5,123 nt of DNA, from the NCBI GenBank assembly GCA_030824835.1, contig JAPJRA010000252.1, forward strand, positions 979-6,101, read 5' to 3'. The translations under genes and the position numbers were made by a program. Shown here in pieces: positions 4,938 to 5,123 of the stretch. Positions within the stretch are counted from its first letter, which is position 1; each line of letters opens with the position of its first letter. The notes under the pieces were generated by a model, which made no database searches, was not told the origin of the DNA, and saw only the letters and a program-made list of their open reading frames with translations. The stretch comes from Geminicoccaceae bacterium. Lineage in GTDB: Bacteria > Pseudomonadota > Alphaproteobacteria > Geminicoccales > Geminicoccaceae.

Positions 4938-5123
4938 AGGCGCGGAGGCCGGCCGAGGGCAGGCGCTGCGGCGGATAGTACAGGCAGATGCCCGGAAACG
5001 GTGGGGTCCAGGTGTCGAGAACGCGGATCAGCCGCCCCGCGCCGAGGTCGGCGGCGACCGATCGGGCGGTGACATAGGCCAGGCCCATGGCGCCGCATGC
5101 CGCTTCCAGGCTCAGCTCGGGGC
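4891..5123 (-). CDS. LysR-type transcriptional regulator, C-terminal end only
   Basis: The minus-strand frame is open to the window edge (codon boundary at 5121) and ends in TGA at 4893-4891, showing 76 residues. EAACGAMGLAYV, then DLGAGRLIRVLDTWTPPFPG, LYYPPQR and AGLRAFIDHF are typical of the end of the LysR effector-binding domain. The DNA-binding helix-turn-helix would be beyond the window. The ATG at 5088 is internal, since the family match continues upstream of it. LysR regulators often control a gene divergent from their own start, which here would lie to the right of the window. There is thus no reason to link it to the hydrolases. Its 3' end overlaps the facing glycosyltransferase gene. 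Confidence 0.88.
   Translation of the reverse strand, partial: PELSLEAACGAMGLAYVTARSVAADLGAGRLIRVLDTWTPPFPGICLYYPPQRLPSAGLRAFIDHFQAARRRWSAP

Overview
This is a GC-rich window with strong GC bias at third codon positions, bacterial in style. It looks like the chromosome of a proteobacterium, perhaps an alphaproteobacterium. The reasons are the ROK and LysR regulators, the Sec- and Tat-exported serine hydrolases, and the GC-rich coding with AT-richer control regions. The genus cannot be named from sequence alone. I see no tRNA, rRNA, CRISPR array, transposase or phage gene.

Layout from left to right. (1) Positions 1-783 (+) hold the 3' part of a ROK-family gene, probably a sugar-responsive transcriptional regulator; its N-terminus lies outside the window. 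(2) A short convergent gap with a small hairpin follows. (3) Positions 858-2030 (-) encode an exported alpha/beta hydrolase with a Ser-Glu-His triad like that of the bacterial esterase 713 group. (4) Positions 2031-2280 are an AT-richer control region. It carries a candidate promoter for the hydrolase, a dyad abutting its -35 box, a long inverted repeat between promoter and start codon, and a GC-rich hairpin that probably ends transcription of the next gene. (5) Positions 2281-3543 (-) encode a Tat-type exported serine hydrolase of the class C beta-lactamase / EstB esterase superfamily. (6) Positions 3544-3902 are a divergent intergenic region with TCAATCG repeats, a perfect 17-base palindrome and two GGCGCGCC palindromes. 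(7) Positions 3903-4937 (+) encode an exostosin-like (GT47-type) glycosyltransferase. (8) Positions 4891-5123 (-) are the C-terminal end of a LysR-type regulator, overlapping the glycosyltransferase tail-to-tail by 47 bases.

The two hydrolases lie in tandem on the minus strand, both with export signals. The hairpin and promoter-like elements between them suggest separate transcription units. A shared role in ester or lactone breakdown in the periplasm is possible but is inference. The glycosyltransferase has no cell-surface or polysaccharide genes beside it here. The window is mostly ordinary accessory metabolism. I found no clear new defence or mobile system; the most unusual structure is the layered dyad architecture in front of the alpha/beta hydrolase.
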